From Chloranthus sessilifolius (Eukaryota > Streptophyta > Magnoliopsida > Chloranthales > Chloranthaceae), in assembly GCA_021018995.1 (NCBI GenBank), contig CM037590.1, positions 84,662,097-84,726,096 on the forward strand: DNA of 64,000 nucleotides, written 5' to 3'. The notes beneath the pieces are model-generated. The model saw only the letters and a list, made by a program, of their open reading frames with translations. It was not told where the DNA came from and did no database searches. This document shows, one piece after another, positions 54,786 through 64,000 of the stretch (the first letter of the stretch is position 1; each line of letters opens with the position of its first letter). Made by a program: the position numbers and the translations under genes.

Positions 54786-56993
54786 CTTCTCTGAATACCT
54801 GTATAGTGTATTGTTTTAGATTGACCAAATTCTCTTTCAGCCAATGGACTGGCTCTTCTTTCCTTATTCGTTGTGCCCTTCTTAATATCAATCGATCGAC
54901 CTTTAAAACTGATCGATCGATTATGGGTCAAACCGACTCTATACACCTTATTAAATCTGATCAATATGTACCCAGAATTGAATAATTTATATAATATAAT
55001 TAAATCCGATTGATCAGTGTTGGTCCAAACAGACGCCACTTATTATTGATTATTCACATTGCACGACCAAAACCTAATGCACCCTAATCATTTAAGAGTT
55101 TCAATCGAGGGTCGTGACTTAACTTTAAACTCATAATGCCATTTTAATTAGAGCATTTAACTATAATAAATAATATATATAGATATATGACACTTTAAAT
55201 TGTATTTGTCTTTTAATTTGAGCATTTAATAATATATATATATATATATATATCACTTTTATCGCTTCAACGCTACCACTTCGATAACACGAAGTGTTAG
55301 AATTTCGATGCCTTTACGAAATTGAACTCCGACCTTTAAGTTATCAAAAACAAATTAATAACTCCTCTACTCTATATTTATTGGTGTGTTATATAAATAA
55401 ACATAGGTATAAATATAATCAAAATCTAAGTGTAAATATTTCTGGTCATGTTAGACAAGATAAGGATATGTTAGGTCATAAGTACGTGAGTGTATGAGAT
55501 CATGTCTATGCTTGGGCGTGATTATTCATTAAGATGGTATTGAAGCATGAAATATATTGTATTCACATACCTTATAACTCATGGTGGTATGGGACATCAT
55601 GATGAGTAGGGTGAGTGCGAATTCAATATAATCTTATATATGGTGGCATATATGGTGACTCGGTCACCTTGAGTTCTAATATGACAGGATAAAATATGAG
55701 TCGGTATAATAAGATATGAGTCAGTAAGATAAGGTATATTACAAGTATGATAATAAGACACCGTTGTGTAGGCCGGAAAAGGATTAAGAACTTAAGTCTC
55801 TATACGTGTCGTTCCTTGCTAGTCACCGTAAGGGAAACGACGTCTTTCAGTCAAGACGGGTCCCTGGGAACCCTTATGAGTTATGAGTTGCCGGTCGCTC
55901 CTGCGACTGGATGACGTTTATGATATTATATGGTATGGAGGGTTTTATGATATGGTGGAATGATACTATGGTGACTCTCACATGGTAGCTCGAGTAGTGA
56001 CTCTAGCACATGTCATTTAGGATTTTATGAGTATGTTAGTTACGGTAATTCAATGTACAGATGTATGTACAAGAATAATAAGATATGATATGATATGATA
56101 TGAGATATGGTAAGGTACGTTAGAATATGAGTGTCTAGATCATGGTCCTGCATTCATGATTATGATATGAGTCTATGATATGCACTTGATTCTGTTATTC
56201 TCTTCTAATCACTTTGGGATATTATTATTATCACTCAGATGATGCACCCATAATGCACCTGAGTAGAATGGGGTAGATTGGTAGTATATCCACTGAGTTT
56301 ACGTAACTGAGTAAACTCATCCCACAAAAACTTAACTGCTGCAAGTGACTATCTTGACAGAGTGGATGTGGGTGAGTACGTGGACTCGGTGGACGTTGAT
56401 TATCAGGAGCCATGGGAAGGCAACGTAGCTAGTCATCAGGAGTAAGGTGCTGACCTTGATCCAGGTGCCGGATATTGACTTTCTTAGACTCGGTATTTAG
56501 TTGGTCTTATTTTATTATTGTTGATACTATGGTTTTCGTTTAGCGAATTTGTCTATGACTCGACTTACTTTTATTTGGGGATTTATTATATTTTATCACA
56601 TTTTTTTTTGTATTTATGACTGTTTTATATTCCTTTTTTATATGTTGGCTTTCAGTGATTTCGTGGAACTAAATATGTGCGAGAACTCTGATTATGTGTA
56701 TACCTGCTTAGCGTATCTGGGATGCGTGCGGGTCATACCTCGAAATTCTAGGCCATCGAGGTAGGGTAGAATTTTGGGACGTGATAAAAATAATGGTAAA
56801 ATGGATGGTTGATTGTATAGAAACCATGGGTCATTCTGATTCCCCTATTTGCTCTTCTCCTTCTTTTCTTCAACTCCGCGGACCGTGAGAGAAGATTGCA
56901 AATCGAATCCAGTCTTGGCATATTTTAAATATTTTTTTATTACATGTGGTACCTAAAGAGTTAGTTAAGGTATTTTCCAAGTACAACAAAATA

Positions 56994-57039
<46 letters not shown>
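56994..57039. repeat. TA microsatellite
   Basis: Uninterrupted alternating TA of about 45 bases. Confidence 0.95.
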
Positions 57040-57042
<3 letters not shown>

Positions 57043-57255
57043 CGGGGATATGCGCCCAGGCATAGAGATATCTCTACACCCATTGATATGGGCACTACCC
57101 GTAGCACCTTTTTGTGAAGTGATGGGTGGCATGGGACCCACTTTACTAACTAGTGTTACACTTTTAAAATATTTTAAAAGTTAAATACCTTTCCAGCCAT
57201 CATTCTTGACTTTTTTAAAGTCTCCTTCTCTCCATTTTTTAAAGAACATGTCAGA

Positions 57256-57949
57256 CTTACTTTTTCAGGTATATTTACTCAAAATATGTGGCCGCCCGAA
57301 AGCGAAGTGCTAGCACCTCGGTAGCGAAGCATTGACACCCTGAAAATGAGGTACTGACACCCCAATAGTGAGGTGCTAGAACCTCGGTGCCAGGGTGTCG
57401 ACGCCTCATTTTAGGGGTGCAGACGCCTGGTTTCATGACACCGACGCCTCTATATCAAGGTGTCGGCGCTTTGATTTAAAAAAATAAAAATAATAAAAAA
57501 GGGATGCCGACGCCTCGTTTTAGCGGCGTCGACGCCTCTATATCGAGGTGCCGACACTTCACTAATATATATATATATATATATATATAAATTTTTTTTT
57601 TTCAATCGAAGCGCCGACATCTCGTTTTAGGGACACCGACGTCTCTATATCGAGGTGTGGCGCTTCGCTAAAAAAATATTATTTATTTTTTAATTTAATT
57701 ATTTACTTTTTTTATCGAAGTGCTGAACCTCGATATAGAGGCATCGACGCCATTGAAACGTGGTGCCGACACCCCATTTTTTTTCTTTTGTTAGCCAGGG
57801 GTCGGCACCTCGATATAGAGGCATCAGCACCCAGATGCTGGGGTACCAATGCCTTGCTATCGGGGTGTTGGTGCTTTGCTGCCCCAGGTACTAGCGCTTC
57901 GTTATCGGGCGCTCACATATTTTGAGTAAAATATACCTGAAAAAGTAAG
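57256..57949. mobile_element. Terminal-inverted-repeat element, 0.7 kb, unclassified
   Basis: The left end CTTACTTTTTCAGGTATATT matches the complement of the right end, and the similarity runs on for about 60 bases with few mismatches (through CAAAATATGTG and CGCCCGA). TCAGA flanks it on both sides (57251-57255 and 57950-57954). The 560-base interior is made of degenerate GGTGTCGGCGC / GCCGACGCCTC motifs, CTATATCGAGG strings and TA or T runs, with no coding frame. It sits inside the env-position ORF of C. The 5-base duplication and CTTAC ends do not fit the common plant MITE classes I know. Confidence 0.7.
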
Positions 57950-59159
57950 TCAGACACATCCAACAACTGAAGGTAAAGGCTCCTAAAATATAACCTTCTC
58001 TCCGTTTTATTACAAGTAGGGTGGATGGTCTTATAGATCAACACAGCCAAGAAATGAAGTGATAAGCTACTATTTTCCAGATCTTTTCTCATAAAATATG
58101 ACTTATCTTTTGGTGGTTCGCCCAGTAATATTGTCGCCATATCTACAAAATTTGGGAGACTAGGAGGTGGTAATCTTAGCAAATTGGCCTCCAGATTATC
58201 AGTGGGTGACTCTGGTCTCTCTAAGGGCGCGTGCATAACCCCAGCAATCATTTCCTTAGTCAGTTGAATGGTCAGCCCATTCACGGTTGTTGAAAGCATT
58301 GGTGCTTGACATTTGCTGCTGTTAGTCATCCTTCTATATAAGAACTGAAATATCCCCAAGTTTAGGAAATCACGTAAGTCAACTAGGTACACGTGTTGGT
58401 GTGGTGCACTATACCGTTCTAATTTTGATGACATCACTATATGGGTTTGATGGTCAATGAACGTGTGACAATGAACAAACACCTAAGTTGTATGTATGGG
58501 TTTCATAAGAGAACCAAGCTATATATGAAACACCAAGTGTGGTTGTGTGTGCTTCACAAAGAAGCCAACCAAATATATAAGAGATGTGTAAGCCCTTTTC
58601 TATGCCTTTACCTTTGAAATTCTTGGAAATAGAAGAGAGAGTGAGAGCTTGAGAAGGAGGCCCTACCTCTACCATTGTTGTTGATCTCCCTCTTAACCTT
58701 CTTCTTTGAACTTGGAGTACCACAAAGGGTCATCAAACTCTCGTGTTTGGAATTCGCGAGTAAGGGAAGAAAAAAAGCCCAAGTTCTATGAAAACCGCTC
58801 ATTAGAAACCCTTTTGAAGAGAGCCCGAGCTGTGCCCGTCTTAGCAAGGGAAATAGAGGTCGTTGGTGTGCACTAGAGGGGTAATTGTCTTCGTGCACAT
58901 TGCAACACAGGTGCGAGAAGGTGGATCTCAAACTTTTTCAATGCTTGTGGAGGAAGCTTCGATAGATGCATCCATTCAATCGTTAAATCTGCAAAATAAG
59001 TGAGGTAAGATCTCGTAGATTGTGTGTATTAAATGGTGATTAAGTAGTGATAAATGATGGAAATTAATGCCCCAAATGTGTTACATTTAATGTATATATG
59101 AGTTAGGTGAAAGGGGAGAAGGAAAGAAAATCGGTTTTTTAGAAGAAACCCTAAAATCT

Positions 59160-59440
59160 CGAAAGTCGATCGTGCGACCTTAAGACTTGCTCGTGCGAGC
59201 TAGGCTTTAGAATAGGCATGAAAATCACCTATGAACAGTCGCTCGCATGACTCAGTATGACTATGAGAAGTCACTCGCACGACCTTGGGATTTGCACGCG
59301 CGATTGCCTTAGGTTGTGAGAATGAGAGAAAGGAAGAGAGCACAGTCACTCGAGTGAGCTTGCGCGACTGTGGGGTGCCATGTGACTCGCTTGCGTGACC
59401 TTAGAACTCACGTGCACGACTGAGCGAGTTTGGGCCATTT
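59160..59440 (+). repeat. CTCGCACGAC-type motif cluster in the solo LTR
   Basis: TCGTGCGACCTTAAGACTTG, GTCGCTCGCATGACT, TCACTCGCACGACCTTG, GCTTGCGCGACTG and similar strings: about eight copies, spaced 25-50 bases. The motif differs from the four others in this window. Confidence 0.7.
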
Positions 59441-59619
59441 TAGATTTTTCTTTCATAATCTTTCAAGTATTTGGTGTGTGTGATCTTATAAGCACTCGTT
59501 AGTGACCTTTGAATACCTTAGAATGTAGGTTATGAATCGGATATGCACGTAGGGATCCTTACTCTGTTTCGCACGATTGGCGTGTTTTCGTAAGAGGTAG
59601 GGGAAATTCAATAATATGT

Positions 59620-59870
59620 CATTTGATATGAGATGTATAAATAATGTGATCATGATAAGCATGTGTGTGAATATGATAAGTGTGCGTGAACATGATAAGT
59701 GTGATAAGTAATGAGTGTGAACGTGAAAACCAGGTAAACGTGATAAGAAATGTGTGTGAACGTGATAAGCGTGTGTGAGAATGTGATAAGTATGACAAAC
59801 AAGTGTGTGTGTGTGTGAACGTGATAGGTGTGTACGTGACCATGATAAGCAAGTGTGTGGAACTCTTAAA
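59620..59870 (+). repeat. GTGATAAG minisatellite
   Basis: GAACGTGATAAGCGTGTGTGAGAA-like units, about ten irregular copies of 18-25 bases. Confidence 0.85.
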
Positions 59871-61386
59871 TTAGCTATAAATTAAGTATAATTCACGGTG
59901 ATAAACTATATGTTAGAATCTGCATAATGATTTAAGGTTTACGTGAAACGAGTCCCCATCATGTACCGGTACGGTAGGATATCTGTATATTTAGATTGGC
60001 CAATGGTCAACATGAGGCACAAGTGATCCTGCTAACATAGCTCAAGGGCTTGGCACTCCGACACAAGTGACCCTGTTAACTTAGCTTAAGGGCTTGGCAT
60101 CCTTGTACAATTGTTCATTGAACGACGGTGGTTCGGGGATTCCCATCGGTAATTATGTGGCTCTCAATGCTATATATGCTTGGGAGATTAATTGAGTTAT
60201 TATTTTAAGTCACTTTGAAGTCCAAGAAGCATGTAAAGCCAAATTAAGCAAGAACATCGAAATGAAATTAGAAAACCAATCACGAATGTATAATTTGAAT
60301 TCTGTTTAGTTTTGAATCAAACATCTAAAAGTTCAGTTCTATAAAAATGTGCTTGAATTTAGTCATAAGATCTATGTTTTGAAATATGTTATGCATGCTA
60401 TTGATTTTCTCCCTATTGAGCTTAAACTGTTAGCTCACCCTTTAACTATACGTCACAGGTACCAATGTGGATTTAGGAATCGAAGTGTCTGACCATGAGG
60501 AAGATCCAGATTAGATTCCAAAGGAGGAATCTGTTCTTCTACCAGAGGATTACTTCCCTTAGGGGACCTTGAGAGACAGATTTAGAATTTTTATTTAAGG
60601 CTTGGTACGTCTGACCTTTGTATTTAGAACAATGGATTCATGGAATATAATTAATGTTGTGAACCACTGTTTTGGTGATGGTTGGTCATCACTAGTGGTT
60701 CATTTTGGTTCTGCCAGACTTATGGTATACATAAGGACAGAACTGCCATTTTGTCTTGTTATATAGAGTTGTAGTATCTTTTGCCATATATATGATGACT
60801 CTATCAGCTTTGCAAGAGGAATCAACTTAACTTCCACTGTCTGAGTTGACATACTATGTGTTCAGTTCAGGGATCATTGGTATCGATGATCTGACAACAC
60901 AGGCAAGGTAGGAAATTCGGGCTGTCACAATAGCTTCACCAGTCTAGGGTAGACTGGTGTCGCTCGAGGCTCTAGAAAATAATTAAGCCCGACAAATTTG
61001 AAGTATTTGATTGCGTCTCTGCTAATATCCATATTTTCCCAAAAGGCAATGTCCACTATGACTTCAGCCTCGACAATATGATGTTTCATTGAGTTTGGGG
61101 GATGATCCAGTGTTCTTTGGGTAGATGTCCGCCTTTTTCCTTTATCTAGCCACGTGCTGTCTTTAGGGGCAAATACAGCCTCTGTTTCAATCCCCAGCCT
61201 CTCTTCAGGTGGGTCTCTGATAACTTTCCCTAGAGACTTAGATTTCTTCTTAGATGAGTTTGCTATTTTTGATTTAGCCTTAAGGGCAGCAACCCGTGCG
61301 ATGTGCCTTACGAGTGGAGAATGATTAGAAATATTACCCTCATCTTCATCTTCTTCCCTTTCTCTCTTGGTCCTCGATTTTGGCAT

Positions 61387-62039
61387 GGTGTAATTTTTCT
61401 CCTGCTGAAATTCACAAGCTCAAATTATTATTCCAAAATATAGCCAATCAGAGAGATTTCCAAAGGAATTCACCCGATTAGGGGTCAGAATCCTTACCGT
61501 ATTAAACCCTAATCTTAAAAATCAGAAAGTTAATCTTTGATAGGGTTTCGGATGAGAAGAGAGCAAACTCAAGGTAGGTAAAGAAAGCGATTGGATTACC
61601 TATAGAGAATTTGAAAAATGGAGGGAGAAGAGAAAGATTAGCTAGAGAGTTTGAAAATGGGGCTGACGTATTCTCTCGCGAATATGTAGGCCCTAATTTC
61701 AGTGATGACCCGCTGAACTGATCATCACGTGCATATGTAAGCTAGAGTCGTTAATTTGGCTCTAATTTTTCAGCTATCGTAAATTCAAACTCTCGTACAA
61801 ACCACACTTTAATCACTATGATTTGTTTGAGGGACTTGATATCAGGAAAGAATACGAGCGCTCGTTAATCCATACGATTGCTCCATTCAAGAATTCCTCA
61901 CGTTCGATCATGTTTTACTACAATTTGAATTGTGCGGTTTCCTTTTTAAAAAAATTCCTAAAATCAGACAAAATAATTCTCATAATTTTCAAAATTGTGC
62001 TACGGATGAGTCGGTAGCTCGATAGTTATAGAGGAACTC
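61387..62039 (-). other. Spacer between gag and env-position ORF of C
   Basis: 650 bases without a supported gene. In the complete element B this interval would be PR, RT, RNase H, IN and the motif cluster, more than 5 kb. A pyrimidine-rich (minus) stretch at 61610-61660 may be leader sequence of the env-position ORF. Confidence 0.6.
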
Positions 62040-63502
62040 AAATTGGGTTATGGGGGGTGGATGTCTCCCCTAAAAACACTTGTCCTCTTGGATTACTAAC
62101 TGACTGCGTTGGCAATTGGCCACTTTCTCTCTTTGCCACTTGTGAAGCTAGTTGGCCAATCTAGCTCTCTAACTTCGTGATGGATTGGGTATGTGAATGA
62201 AGTACTTGAGAGAATTGAGCCAGTTGAGATAAGTCTTTTGACTACAGATGTGCCTATTGTTGCAAATCCCGAAGGATCTGAATAATTGTAGCATCATGTG
62301 CATTGCTCAGTGGACTGAATTATGGTTGCACAATCATCATTTGAGGTCTTTGGTGGAAAACTTGGGTCGGAGGAAATCCGGGTTGCGCAACAGATGGTGC
62401 TAGTTGTGTCCCACTTGTGGTACCATAATTAAATCCTGGGTTATTCCTCCATGTATTCCTGTAATCTCCCCTCTGAAATGCCATAGCTTGTTCTTTTTCC
62501 ATCGCATCTAAGTATAATGGTGTAGCTGGGCTCTCGGCTATAGAATAAGTTAAGTTCTGGCAAGTTGAACATGCTGCTATAGATTTTTTCAGAGTGCTTG
62601 GTTTGGCAATCATTAATGATGCTATTTGTTTCTTTAGTGATGCAACCTTAGCATTGATGTCATCCTACTTCTTTACTTTTTCCTTGCTGAAATCATAAAG
62701 ACCACCCCTTGCGAATGGGGTGTGGTGAATCATATCTGGGTTAGATCTCAACAAAGCTTGTTTCTGCTTTGAATTGTCAGCCAGTTTCTCAAATAAATTA
62801 CAAGATTATTGGCCATTTTGATCCATGAAGGCTCCTCCACTTGCGACATGAACTGTAGACTGGTTGGTCTCAGTTAACCCTTGATAAAAACTTTGCACAA
62901 TAGACCAGTTTGGAATGTCATGATGAGGACATTTTCTCAATAAATCCTTCATGCGTTCCCAGCTCTCATGAAATAATTCTCTAGGAAATTGCCAATAAGA
63001 TTCTCTAGCGAATCTGATTTGTTTTACCAATCGAAAAGTACTCGTTCAAAAACTTGGATTGCAGTCCTTCCCAGGTGGTAATGCTTCTAGCGGGCAACGA
63101 GATTAGTCATGCCTTGGCTCTATCTTTGAGAGAAAAGGAAAACAAACATAATTTAATAGCCTCATCATTAGTTGCTAACAATTGTAACATAGTGCAAAGT
63201 TCTATAAAATCCCTGAAGTAGTGATAGGGATCCTCTCGATCAAGCCCGTGAAAAGTGGGTAAAGCTTGAAGTGTATTGAGCTTGATCTCATAATTTTGAC
63301 CAAATGCTACCTCCGGTACAACTATACAAGAGGGCGCAGTTAGAGTAAGTGGGCTGAATTGTGCCTTAATAGGGCGATCGTCAGCCATGGTTTGGGATTT
63401 TCTTGTGGAAGATCGGTTAGATGCTAAATTACGCAAGAGAGTCCTTTCAGTTTCTGGATCAAACTCAAAGAATTCTAGACTTCGAGATCGAGTGTGATGC
63501 AT
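62040..63502 (-). pseudogene. gag: Athila C gag
   Basis: Start MHHTRSRSLEFFEFDPETER, then LNTLQALPTFHGLDREDPYH, IKLCLFSFSLKDRAKA, a stop at 63107, ISLPARSITTWEGLQSKF, KTNQIR, PHHDIPNWSIVQSFYQGLTE and (after stops) ASLKKQIASLMIAKPS and the degenerate zinc-knuckle region AACSTCQNLTYSIAESPA, in which the His and last Cys are absent. Next is TWRNNPGFNYGTTSGTQLAP, with the Gln-rich end KLESQIGQLASQVAKRESGQ and stops down to 62040. The order matches gag of A and B. Confidence 0.88.
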
Positions 63503-63734
63503 ACACTAGAAAAGTATATATATATTTGTGTTTTTAATTTTATATGATTTTTATTTTAGAAAGCAGGGAGAGAAAACAAATTTGAGCCTCTAGCTTCTAT
63601 TGTTAGAAGAAGTGTTGAAACCTTTGATTTACTGCTCCGAACAAACCTGTAGAAGACTAAGAAGTGATTAAAGAAAACAAAAATATCAAGAAAATAAAAA
63701 GAGAGACAAATATTGGCTTTTAGAATTTTTTTGC

Positions 63735-63753
63735 TTCTCCGGCAACGACGCCA
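63735..63753 (-). other. Primer-binding site of Athila C
   Basis: The minus strand reads TGGCGTCGTTGCCGGAGAA, close to the tRNA-Asp-matching Athila site, six bases after the LTR end. Confidence 0.85.
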
Positions 63754-63759
63754 AAAATT

Positions 63760-64000
63760 TGGTACTTACTTTGAATTGCACTCAGTCTTAACCTATTACA
63801 AGCACACAACGGAAATTGTAACACTAGTATAGGATTGTTCCCATGGGAAAGGTCAAAATTTTTGAGACCTTGTATTTGTCTTTAAAGGTTGAGAAAAATG
63901 AATAAACAAATGGTTGTTAAACTAATTGCGAGAAAAATAAATCTAAATCCTCCTACTTCCAGATTATGGTCGTCAATCACAATCCGTCAATTCTCGGATG
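63760..64000 (-). repeat. 5' LTR of Athila C, inner end only
   Basis: Begins (plus) TGGTACTTACTTTG, the complement of an LTR end AAGTACCA. The remainder is outside the window. It has no clear match to the A, B or D LTRs, so C is a different family. Confidence 0.75.

Larger units (their letters stand above)
2828..56786 (+). mobile_element. Tekay/Del-type Ty3/gypsy element (host of the nest)
   Basis: Its pol is visible in two pieces, 2833-4657 and 52826-53572, which join exactly when the inserted Ogre element and one copy of its AGATT duplication are removed. The 3' LTR (53599-56786) follows a GGGGGGG-rich polypurine tract. The upstream half of pol, gag and the 5' LTR lie left of the window beyond Athila D. 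The lineage is assigned from the RT/IN sequence and the chromodomain-like tail. All coding parts carry many stops, so this is an old copy. Confidence 0.9.
53599..56786 (+). repeat. 3' LTR of the Tekay element
   Basis: 3188 bases, TGTAACGACC to GGGACGTGATA, a decayed form of the GGTCGTTACA end that would mirror the start. TATA box (TATAAATA) at 53900-53907. It holds the tRNA-like sequence at 53738-53807 and an AT-rich tandem array at 54570-54785. No partner LTR is in the window, so the right border is set from sequence similarity to the usual ending. Confidence 0.8.
58346..60929 (+). mobile_element. Solo LTR, 2.6 kb, in the env-position ORF of C
   Basis: Left end TGAAATATCCCCAAGTTTAG, right end TTCGGGCTGTCACA; the ends look like decayed mirror images of TGTGACAGCCCGAATTT, the pattern of many Ty3/gypsy LTRs. 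Removing it restores the env-position frame at the level of single codons. Flanks AGAAC (58341-58345) and ATAGC (60930-60934) would be a strongly decayed duplication, so the left border is uncertain. No polymerase or gag inside. Orientation is not certain because both ends are similar. Confidence 0.65.
57952..61386 (-). pseudogene. Athila env-position ORF of C, split by two insertions
   Basis: The N-terminal piece (61386-60930) starts MPKSRTKREREEDEDEGNIS, with a Lys/Ser-rich middle, and reaches TPVYPRLVKL. It is continued after the solo LTR by LYRRMTNSSKCQAPML and VNGLTIQLTKEMIAGVMHAP (58340-58200), matching YPRLVQLFY and FEMLVSPKVIA of the B protein. Then SLSLHFLAVLIYKTIHPT and YFRSLYLQLLDVSD lead to the inverted-repeat element at 57949. 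The join across the LTR keeps the frame (LVKL-LYRRM). Its function is unknown; in B the family also has long Pro-rich and basic parts, not seen here. Confidence 0.75.
56787..64000 (-). mobile_element. Athila-type element C, lacking pol (partial)
   Basis: Reading right to left: 5' LTR end (63760 on), primer-binding site, gag (63502-62040) and env-position ORF (61386 on), with no protease, RT or IN between. The 3' part stops at the Tekay LTR border, so the Tekay element probably inserted into C; its other half would then lie left of the window. Two further insertions break the env-position ORF. 56787-57250 shows no recognisable gene apart from a TA run. Confidence 0.8.

Noticed and set aside
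54885..54935. ATCGATCGACC...GATCGATCGA inverted repeat in the Tekay LTR
   Set aside because: Arms of about ten bases in low-complexity sequence, no flanking duplication.
56994..57250. TA run followed by a G-rich segment, possibly a LINE tail or Helitron end
   Set aside because: No reverse transcriptase or helicase, no flanking duplication and no CTRR hairpin seen; left undefined.
58464..60929. Alternative left border of the 2.6 kb solo LTR at TGTGACA (58464), giving neat TGTGACA/TGTCACA ends
   Set aside because: The flanks GAACG and ATAGC do not match, and the env-position frame is restored only if the border is near 58346. I keep some doubt.
61823..62017. 64-codon plus-strand frame in the spacer of Athila C
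   Set aside because: Short, no recognisable domain, no promoter or homolog in the window.

Overview
This window is a stretch of plant repeat DNA with no host gene that I can support. Every coding signal belongs to Ty3/gypsy LTR retrotransposons of three lineages: Athila (aspartate-type primer-binding site, DLGAxVNLLP protease, env-position ORF), Ogre/Tat (second, archaeal-type RNase H, G-patch-like segment, TGTAGACACCC LTR start) and Tekay/Del (IN with C-terminal chromodomain-like tail). This points to pericentromeric or other heterochromatin of a large-genome flowering plant; I cannot name the species. Most disabling changes look like C-to-T or G-to-A transitions (CAG to TAG, CGA to TGA), as expected for methylated repeats.

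Layout: the elements are nested like Russian dolls, and target-site duplications (TSDs) fix most layers. A Tekay element on the plus strand (pol at 2833-4657, continuing at 52826-53572, 3' LTR 53599-56786) is split by an Ogre/Tat element on the minus strand (4658-52820, TSD AGATT). The Ogre gag is split by a minus-strand Athila, here called A (20478-47669, TSD TTATT). A's 3' LTR is split by a plus-strand Athila, B (21067-38153, TSD CTTAG). Side insertions are a 3.9 kb Athila-type solo LTR inside the Ogre 3' LTR (5003-8911) and the 3' end of another Athila, D (1-2827), inside the Tekay pol. To the right, 56787-64000 is a third minus-strand Athila, C, whose env-position ORF is broken by a 2.6 kb solo LTR (58346-60929) and a 0.7 kb terminal-inverted-repeat element (57256-57949). 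The Tekay element probably sits inside C, but the second junction lies outside the window.

Coding state: B is the most complete (gag, PR, RT-RNase H-IN in one frame with four point stops, env-position ORF, a small 79-codon ORF, 3' LTR), but a deletion fused its 5' LTR directly to gag. A and C have lost the RT and IN genes and must have depended on enzymes from other elements. Ogre keeps PR, both RNase H domains and IN but has an internal RT deletion.

Structure beyond the usual genes: (1) each element family carries its own cluster of a short, CpG-containing motif in the U3 part of its LTR, and in A, B and Ogre the same motif recurs inside the element just upstream of an internal ORF; (2) a hairpin-forming box of about 40 bp recurs two or three times in every complete Athila LTR here and shows a compensatory base-pair change between families; (3) a small acidic/Trp-rich then Lys/Glu-rich ORF between the env-position ORF and the 3' LTR is conserved between A and B, with a TTAAATA box 65-70 bases upstream in both; (4) a tRNA-like sequence lies near the start of the Tekay LTR.
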